A DNA stretch of 64,000 nt. It comes from Halosolutus gelatinilyticus. Its GTDB lineage: Archaea > Halobacteriota > Halobacteria > Halobacteriales > Natrialbaceae. Below the pieces are notes generated by a model. The model made no database searches. It was not told the DNA's origin and saw nothing but the letters and a program-made list of their open reading frames with translations. The stretch lies in contig NZ_CP095492.1 in assembly GCF_023028105.1 (NCBI RefSeq), forward strand, positions 372,001-436,000, given 5' to 3'. A program made the position numbers and the translations under genes. The number at the start of each line of letters is the position of its first letter. The stretch's first letter is position 1. Positions 26,343 to 36,160 of the stretch are shown here, in pieces.

Positions 26343-26661
26343 ACGCCACCAATTCCGCCGCGGCTGTTAAATTTTGCTAGACGAAGCATCCGCGGCGGAC
26401 AACGTCGTGTAGTCGCCTCCACGGCCGTACGAACGGCTCCGATCGAGCTTCGAGTGGGTGCTCGATCGTCGTGAGAAAGGAGACGTTCGGCTCGAACCAT
26501 CGTGGCGGCCATAGCACCGAATGCCCGTCGTCGTACAGAAAGACGCGCCGCTCGGTCGACGAGCCTTCCAGCGCACCAAACCGGGTCGAACTCGTACCTG
26601 GATGTAACTTCGTTTGCCGTTTCCTGTAGTATAGTAGTACTCGACCCAGTACGGACGCGGT
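26343..26661. other. Intergenic region, divergent promoters
   Basis: About 320 bases between divergent genes. No coding frame is convincing. CTGTAGTATAGTAGTAC near 26625-26640 is an AT-richer block ending about 22 bases before GTG 26662 and may hold its promoter. Confidence 0.4.
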
Positions 26662-27504
26662 GTGAAAACGATTAGCGATACGGAGGTACGATTCGGGGAG
26701 CTTGCTGGACCGCTTGTTCACGGCTCCGTCCTCTTCGACTGGCAGTTGGTTTCGACACAGGAAGTGGCCGCCGCCTTCGATTACTCGTTCGAGGAACTCC
26801 TCGACGACGACGGCATTCCCTACGCGCCTGTCGTGGTCGAGACGTCCGTCCACAGGTATCCAGCTCTCGGCGATCGTATCACCGTCTCGACGGTCCCGAT
26901 CGACGTCGGGAGATCGAGCGTCGAACTCCTCTACGAAATTATCGACGGCGACGGAGAACGCCTTGCGACGGCACGAATGACCCACGTGACTATCTCGTCG
27001 ACTGGCGCTGCACTCGCGTTACCCGAACGGGTTCAATCGGCGTTCGCCGAGGCATGTGTTGACCGCGATCCCGAAGTCGGTCCGGCGACCGGGACAAATG
27101 AAGGAGCGCACTTGCCCTCGTATTCGACGTCGGTCCCGATTCGGAGTCCCTACGTCGAGGGTGCAAACCTGGCTTACTTCGAGGAGTATCCTCGCTTCGC
27201 GGGGATAGCTCTCGAGGAGTATCTCATCGAGTGCGGGACGAGTCTCGGCGAACTCGCCGAGGAGAAACAGCCGTATCGGATCCGTGATTGGAAGTGGGAA
27301 TTTCGGTCACCCGTTCGGTTTCAAACTGAACTCCACGTCGAATGTACTGTGGTAAGCGTTGATCGAGAGACCATTCGAGTCGCTCACGAATTGACCAGCG
27401 GTGGAAAAACGAATATTAGCGGAATTACGGAATACGGCTGCTTCGACCGGACCGGGGCGGCTGTTCCGTTCGACGACGAGATGATAGCTCCATTTGAACC
27501 GTAA
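26662..27504 (+). CDS. Double-hotdog acyl-CoA thioesterase-like protein
   Basis: 280 residues that split into two similar halves of about 130 residues, each of hotdog character. Half one has FDWQLVSTQEVAAAFDYSF, then VVVETSVHRYPALGDRITV. Half two has LAYFEEYPRFAGIALEEYLIE, then FRSPVRFQTELHVECTVV. The long helix followed by a strand with V-x-x-x-x-x-P pattern is typical of 4-hydroxybenzoyl-CoA thioesterase-like folds. GTG start, probably leaderless. Probably hydrolyses or binds an acyl-CoA; substrate unknown. Confidence 0.7.
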   Translation: MKTISDTEVRFGELAGPLVHGSVLFDWQLVSTQEVAAAFDYSFEELLDDDGIPYAPVVVETSVHRYPALGDRITVSTVPIDVGRSSVELLYEIIDGDGERLATARMTHVTISSTGAALALPERVQSAFAEACVDRDPEVGPATGTNEGAHLPSYSTSVPIRSPYVEGANLAYFEEYPRFAGIALEEYLIECGTSLGELAEEKQPYRIRDWKWEFRSPVRFQTELHVECTVVSVDRETIRVAHELTSGGKTNISGITEYGCFDRTGAAVPFDDEMIAPFEP

Positions 27505-27888
27505 CGGAAGCGGTCTTCCCTTCATCGACTCGACCCGCTATCGTCCGTACGATCGTCACGCTTCTGGTTCGACCATCGCTTCCGCGAAATCCGGCAAACC
27601 GTTTCATCGCTCTGAGTTCGGTCTATGGCTCTGATGTCGACCGTGGGAAAATGAGGGTGGTTTTGATCCACGGCAACGTTCGCTACATCGGCGGCGACAG
27701 GTATGTATCCGTGACTGAAACGATCCGGGAAACGCGATAAATCGCTCGCCTGACCGCGGAGATCGCGCGACTCGGAAAAAGACGAGCCTTTTTAGTCGTC
27801 GTCACGTCGCAGGTGAGATGCGAAGACCGCCTCAACGGCGGTGTTCAGATAAGGGTTGAAAGGTGGGCAGAGCGTTCATACGTGTCTA

Positions 27889-28530
27889 TGCCCGAAAATT
27901 CGTCTCAACAGGCGTCTCAGCCGGAGCGATTTGGATTTTGTGGATCGAGAAGCAACACCACGGCTGTTGATGAAGCTCGGTGTTCCGCTCCACCTCGATT
28001 GACTCTCGCTTTCGAATACTGTTCGAGATACCGAGATATTCGGTGTGACCCGGGTACGATCGCCCGTCATAACTGAGCGCACAAAGTCGATCTACAGTCC
28101 GAGTCCGGACGGAACCCGGATCGCGTCGCGGTCGATGAAGCCGTGATCCGACTCAACGACGAACAGTACTGGCTGTATGCTGCTGTCGCACCCGAAACGA
28201 ACGACGTGCTTCACACGGCGCTTGAACCGGCTATAACCGAGGATAGCCAGTTTGTTCTTTACGGATCTGCGGGAGAAACACGATGTCGACGACGCCGTGT
28301 TTCTCATCGATGACGAGAAGACGCTGAACTATGCTCGCCAGTGGCACGCTCTCGATTTCAGACGCGAACGACATGGGAATCGGAACAGTGTCAAACATAT
28401 ATTTTGGGAGATAAAACGACAAACCGTACCGTTTTCAAACTTCTTCAGCAACGCCGAAGCACCAATTGCTGATCAGTGGCTCAAATTGGTGCGTTCGCAG
28501 GAACCAGCTTATCTGACCGCGACCGTTCGG
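27889..28530 (+). pseudogene. Decayed IS6-family transposase, copy 1
   Basis: Begins MPENSSQQAS like haloarchaeal IS6 transposases, then passes through several frames and internal stops. Recognisable pieces: VDREATPRLLMKLG (other frame), VIRLNDEQYWLYAAV, LREKHDVDDAVFLIDDEK, FRRERHGNRNSVKHIF and EIKRQTVPFSNFFSNAEAP. At least four frameshifts or stops rule out activity. Terminal repeats were not identified. The flanks 27505-27888 and 28531-28912 hold no gene I can support. Confidence 0.75.
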
Positions 28531-28912
28531 TCGGACCACTCCTCGATATTTTCGCGGCTGTCATCAGGGTCGGACAAGCGGCCGAGAGCCCGGACCCAGA
28601 AGCGTGCAACTCAGCGTCTAATCGTGCATTCCACTCCTTGTGGACCGACGAGAAGTCGCGGTGTTTGATGAGGGGACGTGTCCTTCTCCATGGGTTACTG
28701 CGCGAATCTTCTGGTCTCGTGGCCCTTGTCGCCGTGGTGAATCGCAACGTCGTCGGTGTTCTGGTTGATCGGCGATGGAGCGATCTGTGTGTCGTGTTTT
28801 CTGGTCGTTGTATCGACTGAGCCTGTACGCCCCCGAGGATTTCAACACGGCCGTCTCAGATCGTACTTGTAGTCCGGCGGATATTATTTGACCAAAAATA
28901 AGTACGCTGAAG

Positions 28913-30580
28913 GTGCAGGTGCAGACGGTAAGGGATCGAATGATCGCCACCTGGCTCGACGGTAGCGTGCGAATCGCCCGAATCGAGTGGAGACGCTACC
29001 GCCGCGAGTTTGGCCACTCGCGGGGCCGCCGAGCCGCCCTGATTCTCGTATTCTGTGCGACTGCCGTCGCCCTCGGCGTCGTTTCGTGGCTACTCGGTCG
29101 CGAACTGGCCACCGGTGGACAGCCGCCGCGTTCCGAGGCGTCGCTCGCGGCGGCGATCGGGTTCGTCTTGCTCGCGGTCCGGAGCTCGTCGCTGACGAAC
29201 GGACGCTTCGAGCAGCTGGCTCCCGACGCCCTGCTGACGGCGGTTTCCGCGCGGACGGCCACCGTCGGCCTGGTGCTGTTCGTGTTCGCTCGAGTCGGCG
29301 TCGCGCTCGCGATTCCGGCGATCGGCGTCGCCGTCGGACTCGCGCTCGGCGCCGGATCGGCGGCCGTCGCGCTCTCTACGATCGCGGCGATCACGGCCCT
29401 CGCGGCGTTCGCCGCCGCGGTCGGCGTCGCCGGCAGACTCGCGGGTACGATAGTCGGTCGACGGCTGGCACGGGGCGGCTTGTACCGGGATCTGCTCGTC
29501 GCGTTCGGCTGGATTCCGATCGCGGCCCTCTGGGTTCTGCGTCAGGAGCTGTCGGTGCCGATCGACGAGCTGTCGTCGTGGCTCGAGTACCTGCCGCTCG
29601 CGCTCCTGGCCGATCTCGCGTTGCTGGGTGCGGGCGAGCGCGCTGGCGTCGAACCGATCCGTGGACTGGCCGCGCTCGGAACCGTCGCGCTCGCCGTCCC
29701 GCTGCTGCTCACGCTCGCGACCGTGTTCGCCCGTCGACTCTGGGAGACCGATCCCGCAGGTTCGACGCGATCGGCGCGGTCGTCCGGCTCGCACTCGCTG
29801 GTCGTTGACGGGCGGTTAGAACGGCTTCTCGGCGAGCACGTCTCGCGTCCGAGCCTCGTCGTCGCCAGGGAGCGCCTGCTCGCGGAGCGACGCGTCCCGC
29901 GGGGGGTGTTGTCGGCGGGCTATGCGCTCTGTTTCGTCGGTCTGGTAGGCATGCCGCTGTTCGGAGTCCTCCTGGGTGCGCCCGGATTCGTGCTCGTCGT
30001 GTTCACCCTCGGGCTGGCGACCGGACTCGTCTTCGGCACCGAGCCGATCGGGAAGACGTACCGCGTCCTTCCGATGCTACTCACGACGGTTCGAGGGCGG
30101 GATTTCGTCGGCGGACTGCTACTCGCGAGTCTCGTCCTCGGAGCCCCGCTCATCGCGGCCGTCGTCCTCCTGCTCGGGATCGCGAGCGACGCGAGTCTCG
30201 CGGAGACGCTCGCGTTGATCTGCACCGGTTTCGCGATCTGTGCGTGTACTGCGACGGTGAACGTCGCCTTCGAGATGAACGCCGATCGCGCGGATCTCGT
30301 TCGGGTGCCCGGCTTTTTCATCGACGTTCCAGTGTACTCGGAAACGGGAGTATCGGCGTTCTACGGGATGGCAAAGACGTTCGCGGTCGTCTCGGTCGTA
30401 ACCGTCCCGGCGTTTCTCGGCACGTCGCGACCGGTGTTCGAACCGTTGGCCGCACTCGGAATCCCCACCGCGGCCGTCCGCATCGGCGCGCTATGCTGTA
30501 CGATCGTCCTCGCGATCGGCGTCTCGAGGCTCGCGTTTCGAGTCGCCGTCGACCGCTACCGCGACTACCACCTCGAGTGA
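28913..30580 (+). CDS. ABC-2 type exporter membrane protein
   Basis: 555-residue integral membrane protein with about 12 hydrophobic segments and a short cytoplasmic N-terminus (RIARIEWRRYRREFGHSRGRR). No ATPase motif. It ends three bases before a CcmA/NatA-type ATPase gene, so the two form an export or membrane-remodelling ABC pair. ATG 28940 (MIATWLDG) is an alternative start. A TATA-like AAAATAAGTA lies around 28895. Substrate unknown. The coding strand is unusually GC-rich and rich in CGGCCG-type codons compared with the decayed region before it. Confidence 0.82.
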   Translation: MQVQTVRDRMIATWLDGSVRIARIEWRRYRREFGHSRGRRAALILVFCATAVALGVVSWLLGRELATGGQPPRSEASLAAAIGFVLLAVRSSSLTNGRFEQLAPDALLTAVSARTATVGLVLFVFARVGVALAIPAIGVAVGLALGAGSAAVALSTIAAITALAAFAAAVGVAGRLAGTIVGRRLARGGLYRDLLVAFGWIPIAALWVLRQELSVPIDELSSWLEYLPLALLADLALLGAGERAGVEPIRGLAALGTVALAVPLLLTLATVFARRLWETDPAGSTRSARSSGSHSLVVDGRLERLLGEHVSRPSLVVARERLLAERRVPRGVLSAGYALCFVGLVGMPLFGVLLGAPGFVLVVFTLGLATGLVFGTEPIGKTYRVLPMLLTTVRGRDFVGGLLLASLVLGAPLIAAVVLLLGIASDASLAETLALICTGFAICACTATVNVAFEMNADRADLVRVPGFFIDVPVYSETGVSAFYGMAKTFAVVSVVTVPAFLGTSRPVFEPLAALGIPTAAVRIGALCCTIVLAIGVSRLAFRVAVDRYRDYHLE

Positions 30581-30583
30581 GCT

Positions 30584-31372
30584 ATGACCAGAGCAACGAC
30601 CGACGGATTCGAGAACTCGAACGCGGAACCGAACGACGAGCCGGCCATCGTCACGAACGACCTCACCAAGACCTACGGAGCGACGACGGCCGTCGAGGGG
30701 CTGAACCTCGAGGTCGCCGCCGGCTCGGTGTACGGTTTTCTCGGCCCGAACGGGGCGGGAAAGACGACGACGATTCGAATGCTGACCGCGTTGACGCCCC
30801 CGACGAGCGGTTCCGGGACCGTCGCCGGGGCGTCGATCACGGACCGCGAGGCGCTCATCGACCGCATCGGCTACCTTCCCGAGACGCCGCCGATCTACGA
30901 ACAGCTCACGGCCCGCGAACAGCTCGAGTACTACGGCGGACTGTGCGGGATGGATCCGGAGGCGCTCGAGGAGCGGATCGAGACGCTGCTCGACCGGCTC
31001 GATCTGGCCGCCGACGCCGACGATCGAATCGTCACCTATTCGAAGGGGATGCGCCAGAAGACGGGGTTCATCCAGGCGATCGTGACCGACCCCGACGTAG
31101 TCTTTTTGGACGAGCCAACCTCCGGACTGGATCCGCGGGCCGTGCGCACGGTTCGAGACCTGATCGCCGAGCTCGCGGACGGCGGGACGACGATCTTTCT
31201 CTCGACGCACGTTCTCCCCGTCGTCGAACGGGTCGCGACGGCGGTCGGGATCCTCTACGACGGACGGTTAGTCGAGTCGGGGTCGCCGGACGACCTCCGC
31301 GACCGACTCGAAGCCGGTCGCGACTCGACGCTCGAAGACGTCTTCCTGGAGGTGACGACCGAAACGGAGTGA
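30584..31372 (+). CDS. ABC-2 type transporter ATP-binding protein
   Basis: 262 residues. Walker A GPNGAGKTTTIRML, Q-loop LPETPPIYEQLTAREQLEYY, signature YSKGMRQKTGFIQ, Walker B VVFLDEPTSGLDPRA and switch His in STHVLPVVE. These are the features of the CcmA/NatA group of ABC-2 exporters. It pairs with the membrane protein just upstream. Unlike the Liv ATPases, this one belongs to an export-type system. Confidence 0.92.
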   Translation: MTRATTDGFENSNAEPNDEPAIVTNDLTKTYGATTAVEGLNLEVAAGSVYGFLGPNGAGKTTTIRMLTALTPPTSGSGTVAGASITDREALIDRIGYLPETPPIYEQLTAREQLEYYGGLCGMDPEALEERIETLLDRLDLAADADDRIVTYSKGMRQKTGFIQAIVTDPDVVFLDEPTSGLDPRAVRTVRDLIAELADGGTTIFLSTHVLPVVERVATAVGILYDGRLVESGSPDDLRDRLEAGRDSTLEDVFLEVTTETE

Positions 31373-31458
31373 ACGGGCATCGAACCTGTCGGTGACGAAT
31401 GCGCACATGCATCGCTCGCACGAATATTTAATACCTGGACCTGTCTAGTATAGTACGA

Positions 31459-32130
31459 ATGCTCTCCCGCATCGGTTCCCTTTACGAGAACAAGCCGTTC
31501 CGGACCGTCATCGGCACGATCGGCGTCCTCGCCGTATTCGTGAGTTTCACGGAGATGACGCTGCGAACGACCGTCCCGTTAGCCGTTATGCTTTTCGCGG
31601 TGCTGTTACACGACGCTGCGGACGAGGAGTACGACCTGCCCGACGGGACGAACCTACTCGTCTACGGAACGTCCGTCTTTACCGCGGGTGCGTACTTGGC
31701 GATCGTCAATTCTCCCCCGCAGGTCGGCGGTCTCTTGGCCCTCACGGGTCTCTGGTTCGTCTTCGACGGCGCGACGACGATGCGGTACGAGCCGTCTCGG
31801 GAGGACCACGAGTACGTGTCCGACCTCGATGACGACGATTCGGGCGAGATACTGCTTCGAATGCAGACGTTGAACGTGGTGTATCAGGGTCTCAGAGACG
31901 CCTCGGAACCGCAAACGGCCGCGGCGCTTGCCGCCGACCTCGATCTCACCGAATCGCGCGTCGAGAGCGCCCTCGGATTTATGGAAACCAAGGGCCGCGT
32001 CGATCGGATAGAAAATCGGTACCGGGCGGTGCCGCCCCGATGGGGTCGCTTGGATCCAGCCGTCCAGGCCCTCGTCTGGCTTCCACGGCGAGTTATTCGT
32101 CCGTTCCGCCGGCTGGCCGCGAACGCGTAG
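31459..32130 (+). CDS. Membrane protein with C-terminal winged-helix domain
   Basis: 223 residues. Residues about 15-110 contain three or four hydrophobic helices (VIGTIGVLAVFVSF, VPLAVMLFAVLL, LLALTGLWFVF). Residues about 135-195 form a winged helix (LAADLDLTESRVESALGFMETKGRV). It is a membrane-anchored regulator type that is common in haloarchaea and poorly characterised. A TATA box (AATATTTAATA, about 31423) lies upstream, so it is transcribed separately from the ABC pair. Confidence 0.72.
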   Translation: MLSRIGSLYENKPFRTVIGTIGVLAVFVSFTEMTLRTTVPLAVMLFAVLLHDAADEEYDLPDGTNLLVYGTSVFTAGAYLAIVNSPPQVGGLLALTGLWFVFDGATTMRYEPSREDHEYVSDLDDDDSGEILLRMQTLNVVYQGLRDASEPQTAAALAADLDLTESRVESALGFMETKGRVDRIENRYRAVPPRWGRLDPAVQALVWLPRRVIRPFRRLAANA

Positions 32131-32370
32131 CCCGCCGGCTACCGGCTGCGGCGGTTCGTCGAGATCAGGATCGAGGCAAGCGAGCGTGAGGGGACGAAAT
32201 CGAGCCTTGTCTGGACGCTGGAGAGCACGACTCACACCGGGGAACTACCCACCAGCAGAGCCCGAATCGATGAAACAGTGTAACGCGATGGATTCCGACC
32301 TCCCTATTACTTGTCGGAAATGGCGTACTGGATACAGAGATGTGTTCAACCGGTCAGTGTCTGCGCTCAC

Positions 32371-34812
32371 TCAGGCGTCGTCCGGCGTCGGGAGCGACAC
32401 CGAGAACGTTGCTCCCTCCCCCGGTTCCGAATCGACCTGGATCTCTCCGTCGTGGCGATCGACGATCCGCTTGGACAGCGCTAACCCGATACCGGTACCG
32501 GTGTACTCGTCCTGCGTGTGGAGCCGCTGGAACACCTCGAAAATACGATCCTGATCCTCGGGGTCGATGCCGATCCCCTCGTCGCGGACCGACACCTCCC
32601 ACATCGATCCCGACCGCTCGGCCGCGACGTGAACGCGCGGGGGCTCGTCGCCGCTGTACTCGATCGCGTTCTCGAGCAGGTTCTGAAACAGCTGGCGGAG
32701 CTGACTGGCGTCACCCCTGACATCCGGAAGGTCCTCGGTCGTAATCTCGGCGTCGTGTTCCTCGATCCGGAACTGGAGGTCGGCCAGTACGTCCGCAAGG
32801 ACGGCGTTGAGGTCTACCGGTTCGAACGGATCACCCTGCGTCTCGACGCGAGAGTACTCGAGCAAGCCGTCGATCATTTCCCGCATTCGATTGGCACCGT
32901 CCACGGCGAACTCGATGAATTCCTCCCCGGTCTCGTCGAGATCGCCGGCGTATCGATCCTCGATGAGCCGGAGGTAGCTCGATATCATGCGCAACGGCTC
33001 CTGGAGGTCGTGAGAGGCCGCGTAGGCGAACTGTTGGAGGCGTTCGTTCGACTCCTCGAGTTTATGCTCGTACGTCTTCCGTTCGGTGATGTCGCGAGCG
33101 ACGCCGACCATCCGCGTCGAACCGTCAGCATCGTGGACGAGATAGCCGGGGGCCGTGATCCACCGGACATTCCCATCTCGAACGATACGAAGCTCCTCGT
33201 GCTTCGGATCGCCCGTTTCGAGCGTATTGTCGATCGCCTCGCGAGCCCTCTCTCTGTCCTCCGGGTGAATCACTCCGACGAACCCCTCCCAGTTTTCGAC
33301 CGTGGTCCCATAGAGCGACTCCGCCGAAGGGTAGAACGACGCTTCATCGGTCTCGATGTTCCAGTCCCAGACGACCGCGTCGGTCGCATCGAGGGCTAAC
33401 TCCATTCGCTCTCGGATACGTTGGAGGTCCTGCTCGCGCTCTTTGCGCTCGGTTACGTCCTGAACCGCGCCGCGGACCGAGACGATCTCTCCGTCTTCTA
33501 CGTGGGGATCTCCTTTGATGTGGAGCCAGCGCACCTCGCCGCTGGGCCTTCGAAACCGGGCCTCTACGTCGAACGGCTCTCCGGAATCGAGTGCCGTTTC
33601 AACGGCGTCCTCGACGATCGGTCGGTCATCCTCGTGGTAGACATCGAGCGCCTCCTCCAGCGGCGGTTCCTCGTCGCGGGGAACCCCCAAAATATCGAAA
33701 ACGTGATCGGTCCAGAACACCTCGCGGGTAGCCGTTTCGATCTCCCAACCGCTGACGTCCGCAATGCGTTCCGTCTTTTCGAGAAGTTCACGGATTCGTT
33801 CGAGTTCCTGTTCGCGCTCCTTGCGATCGGTGATATCTTCGAAGTACACGGAGAGGCCGGACTCCGAGGGGTAAACCCGTACCGCCGCCCAAATCCCCAG
33901 CGGGTCCAATTCCCGCTCGAAACGCACCGGTTCCTGGGTGGCCATCGCCTTCTCCAGTGTCTCGAAGAGCGGATTGGTCTCGTCGACATCGATCACTTCC
34001 CACGGTTTCCGTCCGAGAAGTTCTCCTGCTGGCTTGCCGAGGTATGTTTCGGCGCGTTCGTTCACGTACTCGAACCGGAACTCGTCGTTGAGAGCGCAGA
34101 AGGCGTCGTCGATCCGCTCGAAGATATCGTCGAGTTCCTGTTTGAGGTCGTCGCGCTGGCGTTCGAGTCGCGCTGCTTGCTCCTCCAGTTGGTGCTCGTA
34201 CTCCCGACGCTCGGTCATGTCGCGGGTAACCTTCGTGAATCCCTGGAGTGCGCCCTCGTCGTCCCGGATGGCGGTGATCGTGACGTTCGCCCAGAAGCGC
34301 GAGCCGTCCTCGCGGATGCGCCACCCCTCATCCTCGACCCGGCCCTCGGTTGCAGCGATTTCGAGATTCCGATCTGGCACGTCGTCGACGACGTCGTCGT
34401 CGGTGTAGAACGTCGAGAAGTGTTCGCCGACGATTTCGTCCTTCGAGTAGCCCTTGATCCGCTCTGCCCCCTGGTTCCAGCTGACGATCGTGCCCTCGGG
34501 ATCGAGCATGAAGATCGCGTAATCTTTGACCGCGCTCACGAAGGCGCCGAACTGCTCCTCGTCGGGTTGTCGGGAATCCGATCGTTGCTCCTCGGACAGC
34601 CACCAGATTCTGTCTGAATCGCCCGCTTGTTTGGTTTGAACTTCTCCTTGTTCGGCGAGCTCCTCTAGATAGCGGCGTGCAGTTTGCTGCGTACACCCCA
34701 GCGCATCAGCGACTTCCTCGGTAAAGAACGGCGTTGGCGGCTTGTCTGCTCGGTCGAAGATCTCCCGGAGGTCATCTTTCGTGATTCGCGGCGTTGGCCC
34801 AGGAGATCCCAT
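32371..34812 (-). CDS. Multi-PAS sensor histidine kinase with N-terminal HTH
   Basis: 813-residue soluble kinase. Residues about 10-70 form a winged helix (EEVADALGCTQQTARRYLEEL). Four PAS/PAC domains follow (about 86-200, 228-330, 345-460, 468-585), each ending in a DxTERKE-like PAC motif. Then come HisKA with YAASHDLQEPLRMI (phospho-acceptor His) and a HATPase with NLLENAIEYS, DEGIGIDPED and GTGIGLALSK. No membrane segment, so it senses intracellular signals such as redox or light. No adjacent response regulator. The HTH fused to a kinase may let it touch DNA directly or may be a dimerisation module. Confidence 0.9.
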   Translation of the reverse strand: MGSPGPTPRITKDDLREIFDRADKPPTPFFTEEVADALGCTQQTARRYLEELAEQGEVQTKQAGDSDRIWWLSEEQRSDSRQPDEEQFGAFVSAVKDYAIFMLDPEGTIVSWNQGAERIKGYSKDEIVGEHFSTFYTDDDVVDDVPDRNLEIAATEGRVEDEGWRIREDGSRFWANVTITAIRDDEGALQGFTKVTRDMTERREYEHQLEEQAARLERQRDDLKQELDDIFERIDDAFCALNDEFRFEYVNERAETYLGKPAGELLGRKPWEVIDVDETNPLFETLEKAMATQEPVRFERELDPLGIWAAVRVYPSESGLSVYFEDITDRKEREQELERIRELLEKTERIADVSGWEIETATREVFWTDHVFDILGVPRDEEPPLEEALDVYHEDDRPIVEDAVETALDSGEPFDVEARFRRPSGEVRWLHIKGDPHVEDGEIVSVRGAVQDVTERKEREQDLQRIRERMELALDATDAVVWDWNIETDEASFYPSAESLYGTTVENWEGFVGVIHPEDRERAREAIDNTLETGDPKHEELRIVRDGNVRWITAPGYLVHDADGSTRMVGVARDITERKTYEHKLEESNERLQQFAYAASHDLQEPLRMISSYLRLIEDRYAGDLDETGEEFIEFAVDGANRMREMIDGLLEYSRVETQGDPFEPVDLNAVLADVLADLQFRIEEHDAEITTEDLPDVRGDASQLRQLFQNLLENAIEYSGDEPPRVHVAAERSGSMWEVSVRDEGIGIDPEDQDRIFEVFQRLHTQDEYTGTGIGLALSKRIVDRHDGEIQVDSEPGEGATFSVSLPTPDDA

Positions 34813-34961
34813 GGCCTCTGTATATCGGTGCGGACATATAAGCGCTCGGCGATAGCAATATAAGTATACAGTAGCCCGCTATTTTAGTACGTTATACGCG
34901 CGTTCTATTTACCACTGCTCCAGCAATATTATCCTAACACGCGTCGTTAGACGCGCCGCCG

Positions 34962-35345
34962 GTGCTCACGAGCGAAGGCGAAGCGCCGACCTCGCGTCGG
35001 GAGTCCGCGGACGTGCCGGACGGGACGCTCACCGGAACCGGCGTCTCAAGCGGGGTCGTCGAAGGGCGGGCCCGGGTCGTCTACGATCCCGCTGAGGAGA
35101 CGATAGCGAAGGGAGAGATACTCGTCGCACCGTCGTCCGATCCCGGGTGGACGCCACTGTTCCTGAACGCGGCGGGGATGGTCGTGGAAGTCGGCGGTCG
35201 GATGAGCCACGGCGCGCTCGTCGCTCGGGAGTACGGGATTCCGGCGGTGGTGTCGGTCCCCGACGCGACCCGACGCATCGAAACCGGACAGCGAGTGCGA
35301 ATCGACGGCGCGCAAGGGACGGTCGAGATCGTAGACGAGTCGTGA
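34962..35345 (+). CDS. Stand-alone phosphohistidine swivel domain (PEP-utilising enzyme fragment)
   Basis: 127 residues. Residues about 20-127 are the mobile domain of PEP synthase-like enzymes, with AGMVVEVGGRMSHGALVAREYG; the His in MSHGA is the phospho-acceptor. ATP-grasp and PEP-binding domains are absent, and an in-frame stop at 34935 closes the frame just upstream of GTG 34962. Either the surviving end of a deleted dikinase or a deliberately free swivel domain. Its complete domain boundaries leave both open. Confidence 0.65.
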   Translation: MLTSEGEAPTSRRESADVPDGTLTGTGVSSGVVEGRARVVYDPAEETIAKGEILVAPSSDPGWTPLFLNAAGMVVEVGGRMSHGALVAREYGIPAVVSVPDATRRIETGQRVRIDGAQGTVEIVDES

Positions 35346-35520
35346 CGTTCGCGTCGCGTCGAGTTCGTCGATCGTTCGCCGAGTAGTTTCGGCGGAGCTC
35401 CCGCTTTCGCGGCGTTGACCTGATAACCGATGCCGCGCGTTCGCAATCAAAATCACTTAGTTGACGCTTTAAACTGCAACCATTCACGCGGATTCGACTA
35501 CCCGAGAGCGGTGTTATAAC

Positions 35521-36129
35521 CTACGGTTCCGCTAGCAGACCCCGTACTAATACTGTTTGCAGGGCACTCTGGAACTCGGAATAGTCGGTGTTCCCCCACT
35601 CTTCGTAGAGCTCTCTCTGAGCTATTATCAGTTCGATGACTCCCAACACTTCTACGATAGTTCCCGGGTCCGCATTCGAGATAAAGCCGTCAGTTTGCGC
35701 TTGGATGTCCTCCATGATCGGGAGGAAGCGGTCGAAAAATCTGTCCACAGCGGACTCGAACATCGATTCATCGATATGGAGATACGTCTCCTGGGGATTC
35801 TGGTGCGTCTGTATCAGCAGGGGCCGTTCTTCGAATTCGCGAGCCCACGTTTGCAGAAACCGTCGAAGCTTCTCCTCGGGATCGTTCGCCGTCGCGACTT
35901 CCCCTTCGATCGCGTCCATGAGTTGTTCGTTCTCCCGGATGAGAACTTCCGTATACAGCTCCGACTTAGTGTCAAAAAACCTATAAAACGTGCTCTCGGC
36001 GATCCCGACGGGTTCGGTCACGTCCTCGACCGTGGTCTTTTGAAATCCGTGCACCTCGAATAACCGTCGAGCCGTCTCGACGAGTTCGTCTCGTATTTCG
36101 TCGCGTTCCTCGTCGCTGAAGCCGCGCAT
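35521..36129 (-). CDS. TetR/AcrR-family transcriptional regulator
   Basis: 202 residues. The N-terminal HTH reads KTTVEDVTEPVGIAESTFYRFFDTKSELY (shown here in part by VGIAESTFYRFF); a helical ligand-binding domain follows. Divergent from the MMPL exporter gene, with a palindrome-rich 97-base gap between them, the usual arrangement for a repressor of an efflux gene. The effector is unknown. Confidence 0.9.
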   Translation of the reverse strand: MRGFSDEERDEIRDELVETARRLFEVHGFQKTTVEDVTEPVGIAESTFYRFFDTKSELYTEVLIRENEQLMDAIEGEVATANDPEEKLRRFLQTWAREFEERPLLIQTHQNPQETYLHIDESMFESAVDRFFDRFLPIMEDIQAQTDGFISNADPGTIVEVLGVIELIIAQRELYEEWGNTDYSEFQSALQTVLVRGLLAEP

Positions 36130-36160
36130 GGTTCTACTCTCGAATTAAAAATAAATGGCC

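Noticed and set aside
29090-29794. Minus-strand 234-codon frame inside the ABC-2 membrane gene
   Set aside because: Arg/Glu/Gln-rich shadow of the real plus-strand gene; no start signal or domain.
30244-31395. Plus-strand 383-codon frame overlapping the ABC ATPase
   Set aside because: Arg-rich alternate frame; Walker motifs lie in the other frame.
33421-34617. Plus-strand 398-codon frame opposite the histidine kinase
   Set aside because: The kinase domains on the minus strand are unmistakable; the opposite frame has no family match.
34861-34890. GTATAC near the histidine kinase start as another copy of the CGTATACG motif
   Set aside because: Flanking C and G are missing; the 6-mer alone is expected by chance.
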